A stretch of 58,431 nucleotides of DNA from Bacillus sp. ISL-55 (GTDB taxonomy: Bacteria > Bacillota > Bacilli > Bacillales > Cytobacillaceae): assembly GCF_018613155.1 (NCBI RefSeq), contig NZ_JAGGQU010000031.1:36908-95338 (forward strand), in the 5' to 3' direction. Under the pieces are notes generated by a model, which saw only the letters and a list, made by a program, of their open reading frames with translations, was not told the origin of the DNA and made no database searches. The first letter of the stretch is position 1, and the number at the start of each line of letters is the position of its first letter. The translations under genes were made by a program, and so were the position numbers. Of this stretch, positions 55,690 to 58,431 are shown piece after piece.

Positions 55690-55717
55690 CACATTCTCCA
55701 TCTGGGCACATAGGATA
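55690..55717 (+). promoter_or_regulatory. Sigma-K-type promoter of gerP
   Basis: CACA (55690-55693) and CATAGGATA (55709-55717) match the mACm / CATANNNTA pattern of mother-cell sigma-K promoters with 15 bases between. The gerP operon of Bacillus is known to be sigma-K dependent. Confidence 0.65.
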
Positions 55718-55747
55718 ATAAAGAAATCTATTTAAAGGGTGTTGCAA

Positions 55748-55969
55748 ATGCCAGCAATCGTTGGAGTAGCACAGGTCATTTCCCTTGGGAACAGCGCTGT
55801 CTTCCACATAGGCGATGTTTACAGAATCAGCCCGATTTCCAATGCAAAAACCTTTTCTGGAGCAGGTTCGTTCAATACCGGAGATGGATTGACCGTGTAC
55901 AATAACCAAAGTTCAACAAATACGTATGATCCAGATGCCGTCGATCAAGGTAATTATCTGAATGTATAA
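55748..55969 (+). CDS. gerPA: Spore germination protein GerPA
   Basis: GerP proteins build or modify the inner spore coat so that small germinants can reach their receptors. The 73-residue product begins MPAIVGVAQVISLG and contains FHIGDVYRISP and GSFNTGDGL, the GerPA/GerPF family pattern. The ATG at 55748 follows AAAGGGTG; an in-frame TTG three codons earlier is less suitable. It is the first gene of gerPABCDEF. Confidence 0.93.
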   Translation: MPAIVGVAQVISLGNSAVFHIGDVYRISPISNAKTFSGAGSFNTGDGLTVYNNQSSTNTYDPDAVDQGNYLNV

Positions 55970-55983
55970 TGCGGGTGAGTACA

Positions 55984-56244
55984 ATGAATTTTTATATACA
56001 ACAATCGATCAATATCAACCAGTTGAAGATTGATGGAATCACAAACTCTTCTGTACTGCAAATTGGCAGTGCAGGAATGATAAAGCCAGTTTCTTACCTT
56101 TATAACACCGGGGGATTCACAGCACCTGCACCAGAGGCTGTCCATCCATCAGAAATCTCAACTGGCATGGGGGCAATGCCAGGCAGCAGCAACACACTTG
56201 AAGCACCTGCTGTTCCGCTTCAAGCTCCTGTACGCAAAAATTAA
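55984..56244 (+). CDS. gerPB: Spore germination protein GerPB
   Basis: The 86-residue protein begins MNFYIQQSININQLKIDGI and contains SSVLQIGSAG, the motif shared by GerPB, GerPD and GerPE. The C-terminal tail is rich in Ala, Pro and Gly. GGGTGAG precedes the ATG at 55984; a start five codons earlier would contain part of that site. It lies 14 bases after gerPA. Confidence 0.9.
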   Translation: MNFYIQQSININQLKIDGITNSSVLQIGSAGMIKPVSYLYNTGGFTAPAPEAVHPSEISTGMGAMPGSSNTLEAPAVPLQAPVRKN

Positions 56245-56280
56245 TTAATTAAAATGCTGGGTCGATGCGAGGTGATTTCT

Positions 56281-56895
56281 TTGAACGCGGAATTCTATCA
56301 ATATCTTAAAAAGCTGCATATATATGTGGAGCACCAAAGCAAAAAGACTGCCAAATTGGAGAAAATGATTCTCGAACTGCAGCAGGAAATTGCTGCACTT
56401 AAGGAGCGGCCTCCGGTTCAAATAGGGAATATCGAGTATAAATTCGACCAGTTAAAAGTGGAAACCCTTGAGGGGACCTTGAATATCGGCTTGAACCCAA
56501 CAGATTTGGACGGTATTGATGATTTTACTGTTGATCAAAAGTCTGTAAATGTGCCGATTCCTCCAAAGCAGTTATTTAAAAGGACGATTGAGATCGAAAC
56601 AGCACTCAACAAATATTTGGAATCTGATTTGGAGAACATCTACCGAGGGGCACAGGCGGAGCTGGGGATCAGTATAGATGATTCTTATTTCGAATTCATA
56701 AAAAATGATATTAAAAAACAGTTGTCTGGCAGAGCGGCTCAGCATTTACAGGAACAATCATCAGGTGAAAGAGGCACGGATCTGAGCCCTGAACTGAACG
56801 AACGGGTGATTGATCTCCTTAAGCAGGAAATCCAGAATGGCGTGTTCCTGTTCCTGAAAAACCTGCCTGATAACATAAAGGAAGGACGTTCATAA
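56281..56895 (+). CDS. gerPC: Spore germination protein GerPC (TTG start)
   Basis: The largest GerP protein, 204 residues from the TTG at 56281. It has an N-terminal coiled coil (YQYLKKLHIYVEHQ to LEKMILELQQEIAALKER) and a conserved PVQIGNIEYKFDQLKVETL segment. The TTG has GAGGTG seven bases upstream and gives nearly the length of B. subtilis GerPC (about 205); an ATG at 56254 lacks a site. Its stop overlaps the gerPD start by one base (TAATG). Confidence 0.9.
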   Translation: MNAEFYQYLKKLHIYVEHQSKKTAKLEKMILELQQEIAALKERPPVQIGNIEYKFDQLKVETLEGTLNIGLNPTDLDGIDDFTVDQKSVNVPIPPKQLFKRTIEIETALNKYLESDLENIYRGAQAELGISIDDSYFEFIKNDIKKQLSGRAAQHLQEQSSGERGTDLSPELNERVIDLLKQEIQNGVFLFLKNLPDNIKEGRS

Positions 56896-57077
56896 TGAAT
56901 TTCCAAGTCTATAACCGTGATATTTGCGTCGGTGATATAAGGATCATAGGTGTCTCGAGTTCCTCGTTGCTGATGGTTGGTGATGCGGGTACAATCCAGC
57001 TGGCAGCAACCTTTGATACACCTGCAGAATCTTTGATTGTCGGGCCATTTGTCCCGCTATCGCCGGATATAACGTGA
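56895..57077 (+). CDS. gerPD: Spore germination protein GerPD
   Basis: The 60-residue protein begins MNFQVYNRDICVGDIRIIG and contains SSSLLMVGDAG, the signature shared with GerPB and GerPE. It is translationally coupled to gerPC by the TAATG overlap. Length and order are as in the known operon. Confidence 0.92.
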   Translation: MNFQVYNRDICVGDIRIIGVSSSSLLMVGDAGTIQLAATFDTPAESLIVGPFVPLSPDIT

Positions 57078-57082
57078 TCGCT

Positions 57083-57478
57083 ATGCTACAGAGAATATCC
57101 TGTGTTGACCACATAAAAATTGACGCGGTATCCTTCTCCTCGATTTTACAGATTGGTGATTCAGAGCAAATACTGGCATTGTCCAGGGCGCTGGCCGTCC
57201 AAAGAGAGGCAGAAATCTTTTTTGATAATGAAGGTAACTTCGGAGCATTCCCGATTTTTTCTGAAACAATTCCTTTTCAACCAGCAGTTGAAGAAAATCT
57301 AGTTTTCTCAACCCACAATCTCAACCCAGTGTTAAAGGTTCGGAACATTGATATTCTGGGAGCCTCATCCTCGTCTGTAGTGCACCTTGGAAACAGCTCC
57401 AATATTGCTATGGAAGCCCGTGTAAAGCATATACGCCAGCTTTTGCCCAGGAATGGTATATCAAATGGGGAAGAATGA
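57083..57478 (+). CDS. gerPE: Spore germination protein GerPE
   Basis: The 131-residue protein begins MLQRISCVDHIKIDAVSFSS, followed by ILQIGDSEQI, and a second IDILGASSSSVVHLGNS repeat near the end, so the GerP motif occurs twice. A GTG three codons earlier overlaps the gerPD stop and is a possible alternative start. The ribosome binding site is weak, in line with coupling to gerPD five bases upstream. Confidence 0.9.
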   Translation: MLQRISCVDHIKIDAVSFSSILQIGDSEQILALSRALAVQREAEIFFDNEGNFGAFPIFSETIPFQPAVEENLVFSTHNLNPVLKVRNIDILGASSSSVVHLGNSSNIAMEARVKHIRQLLPRNGISNGEE

Positions 57479-57564
57479 TAGATTTAATGAGAAGCTTCTG
57501 ATCATAAGCATGAATAAGCAACAATGAAAAATGGTTAAAACAAAAGAAGAAAAGGATGTTTTCA

Positions 57565-57783
57565 ATGCCAGCAATAATAGGTCCTGTGCAAATATTGAAT
57601 GTAGGCGGCGGGACAGTGCAGTTTGGCGACACGCTGTTCATCTCGCCAAAAAGCAGTTCAAAAACAGTCGCTGGTCAGGGCGGATTCAACACAGGTGGTT
57701 TTATTGTTACGAATAACGGATTAAGTGCCAGCAATGTTCTTGATGCCAACCTGATTGACCAGCCGATAGCAGGTAATAACTAG
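57565..57783 (+). CDS. gerPF: Spore germination protein GerPF
   Basis: The 72-residue protein begins MPAIIGPVQILNVGG and has GGTVQFGDTLFISP and GGFNTGGF, like GerPA. AAAGGATG precedes the ATG at 57565. It is the last gene of the operon, 86 bases after gerPE. Its stop codon interlocks with the stop of the opposing yisB in the sequence CTAG, so no separate terminator lies between them. Confidence 0.93.
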   Translation: MPAIIGPVQILNVGGGTVQFGDTLFISPKSSSKTVAGQGGFNTGGFIVTNNGLSASNVLDANLIDQPIAGNN

Positions 57784-58088
57784 CGTTTATGTCGTTTTCG
57801 CGCATTAGATTTTGAAATTTTCGGCAGCCTTGTAGAAGGCTGTTTTTTTATCCACTTTAAAAACTTCTGTAATTCAGGATGGGAGCGAAGCTGAGCAACC
57901 GTGTTCAAGCCGGTGGCGAGCTCCTCATTCGTGAATAAAGCATGAATCTGTTTATGACAAGGGATACAAAGATTGGCTGTTGGCATAAAGGTGCCTCCCA
58001 TTTCTTTAGGAGTCAAATGGTGAATGGTCACCTCAACCTCTTCCCTGCCGCATAATTCACATGTGCCAGATTGCTTTTTCTTTGCCAC
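57780..58088 (-). CDS. yisB: HNH endonuclease-family protein YisB (GTG start)
   Basis: The protein has a zinc-binding HNH nuclease fold: CELCGRE, then TIHHLTPKEMGG with the catalytic His, and NLCIPCHKQIHALF. The GTG at 58088 has GGGGAGGG eight bases upstream and gives 102 residues, close to B. subtilis YisB, whose gene also neighbours gerPF. Starts further up (58109, 58139) would contain that site. Its biological role is unknown. No intein or phage gene is nearby, so it is probably a resident gene and not a mobile element. Confidence 0.85.
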   Translation of the reverse strand: MAKKKQSGTCELCGREEVEVTIHHLTPKEMGGTFMPTANLCIPCHKQIHALFTNEELATGLNTVAQLRSHPELQKFLKWIKKQPSTRLPKISKSNARKRHKR

Positions 58089-58221
58089 TCGGTGATCCCT
58101 CCCCACCATTTGTGATTTGGTATTCAAAATTAAATGCAAAAATAGCCTTTGTTCTATTCCCTAGCGCAGAAACTGATTGATCACCATCTATATTGACTGA
58201 TATCCTCCAATTACATGCATC

Positions 58222-58431
58222 AATAGCCCTTCTATCGGACATTTTCCTCGGAATCCATCTTCTGTTTGGCCGATATAGCCCTTCTATCGGACATTTTCCT
58301 CGGCATCCGTCTTCTGTTTGGCCGATACAGCCCTTCTATCGGACATTTCCCTCGGCATTCGCCTTCTGTTTGGCCGATATAGCCCTTCTATCGGACACTT
58401 TCCTCGGCATCCGTCTTCTGTTTGGCCGATA
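58222..58431. repeat. Tandem array E: 52-bp units, runs off the window end
   Basis: TATCGG recurs at 58233, 58285, 58337 and 58389, an exact 52-bp period. Units contain CCGATATAG-CCCTT-CTATCGG followed by ACATTTTCC, a hairpin with a short T-run on the + strand. The core TTCTATCGGACATTTT is shared with array B, so the two arrays are related. Confidence 0.92.

Noticed and set aside
57780-58088. HNH gene as part of a mobile intron or phage
   Set aside because: Its place beside gerPF is conserved in B. subtilis (yisB) and there are no intron, integrase or phage genes around it.

Overview
The window is chromosomal DNA from a low-to-moderate GC, endospore-forming, facultatively anaerobic member of the Bacillaceae. 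The evidence is a complete gerPABCDEF spore-coat operon, gene neighbourhoods known from Bacillus subtilis (argCJBD-carAB-argF; the yit block yitW/V/U/T/S/L/K; the yis block asnO-yisN, yisL, yisK, yisB), Bacillus-type Fnr regulators and strong GGAGG ribosome binding sites. A Mesobacillus-like species is my guess, but the genus cannot be fixed from sequence reading alone. No rRNA, tRNA, transposase or CRISPR locus was seen.

Layout. 1-1455: uppP and a 51-bp tandem array. 1456-10885 (minus): the arginine operon argC-argJ-argB-argD-carA-carB-argF, with an ARG box at its promoter. 11111-23660: an anaerobic nitrate/molybdenum-cofactor island. It holds two Fnr paralogues, ywiC, a MEDS-domain protein, a miniature NarI-like membrane protein, mobB, moeA, the Fe-S repair protein Ric, a cardiolipin synthase, moaA, a NarK transporter fused to a PAS domain, and a radical SAM/SPASM protein. 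Five promoters here carry an Fnr-type palindrome exactly 21 bp upstream of the -10 hexamer. 23854-31615: the yit block. 31913-33565: CoA-disulfide reductase/rhodanese with a CsoR/CstR-like operator over its promoter. 34168-35034: an SDR dehydrogenase. 35083-43825: a maltodextrin locus (mdxEFG transporter, membrane-anchored amylase, LacI-type regulator, divergent neopullulanase) with LacI-type and cre operators. 44138-53620: MATE exporter, asnO, DUF2777 protein, a PAS-GGDEF-EAL protein, yisL, yisK, a P-loop kinase-like protein and a DUF418 protein. 53878-55470: acyl-CoA ligase. 55748-58088: gerPABCDEF with yisB converging on it.

The most distinctive structural signal lies between the genes. 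Four arrays of exact 51- or 52-bp tandem repeats (1100-1441, 26208-26535, 33617-34065, 58222 to the window end) differ in sequence but share one design: each unit can fold into a hairpin followed by a T-run on the + strand, like a chain of intrinsic terminators. A fifth array (45601-45710) has an exact 20-bp period made of a constant 10-mer and a variable 10-mer. A dispersed element of about 118 bp, itself self-complementary, occurs in three full copies and three fragments. The coding novelties are the NarK-PAS fusion, the shortened NarI-like protein lacking most haem ligands, and a PDE-type EAL protein with a FIST-like N-terminus and degenerate GGDEF motif.
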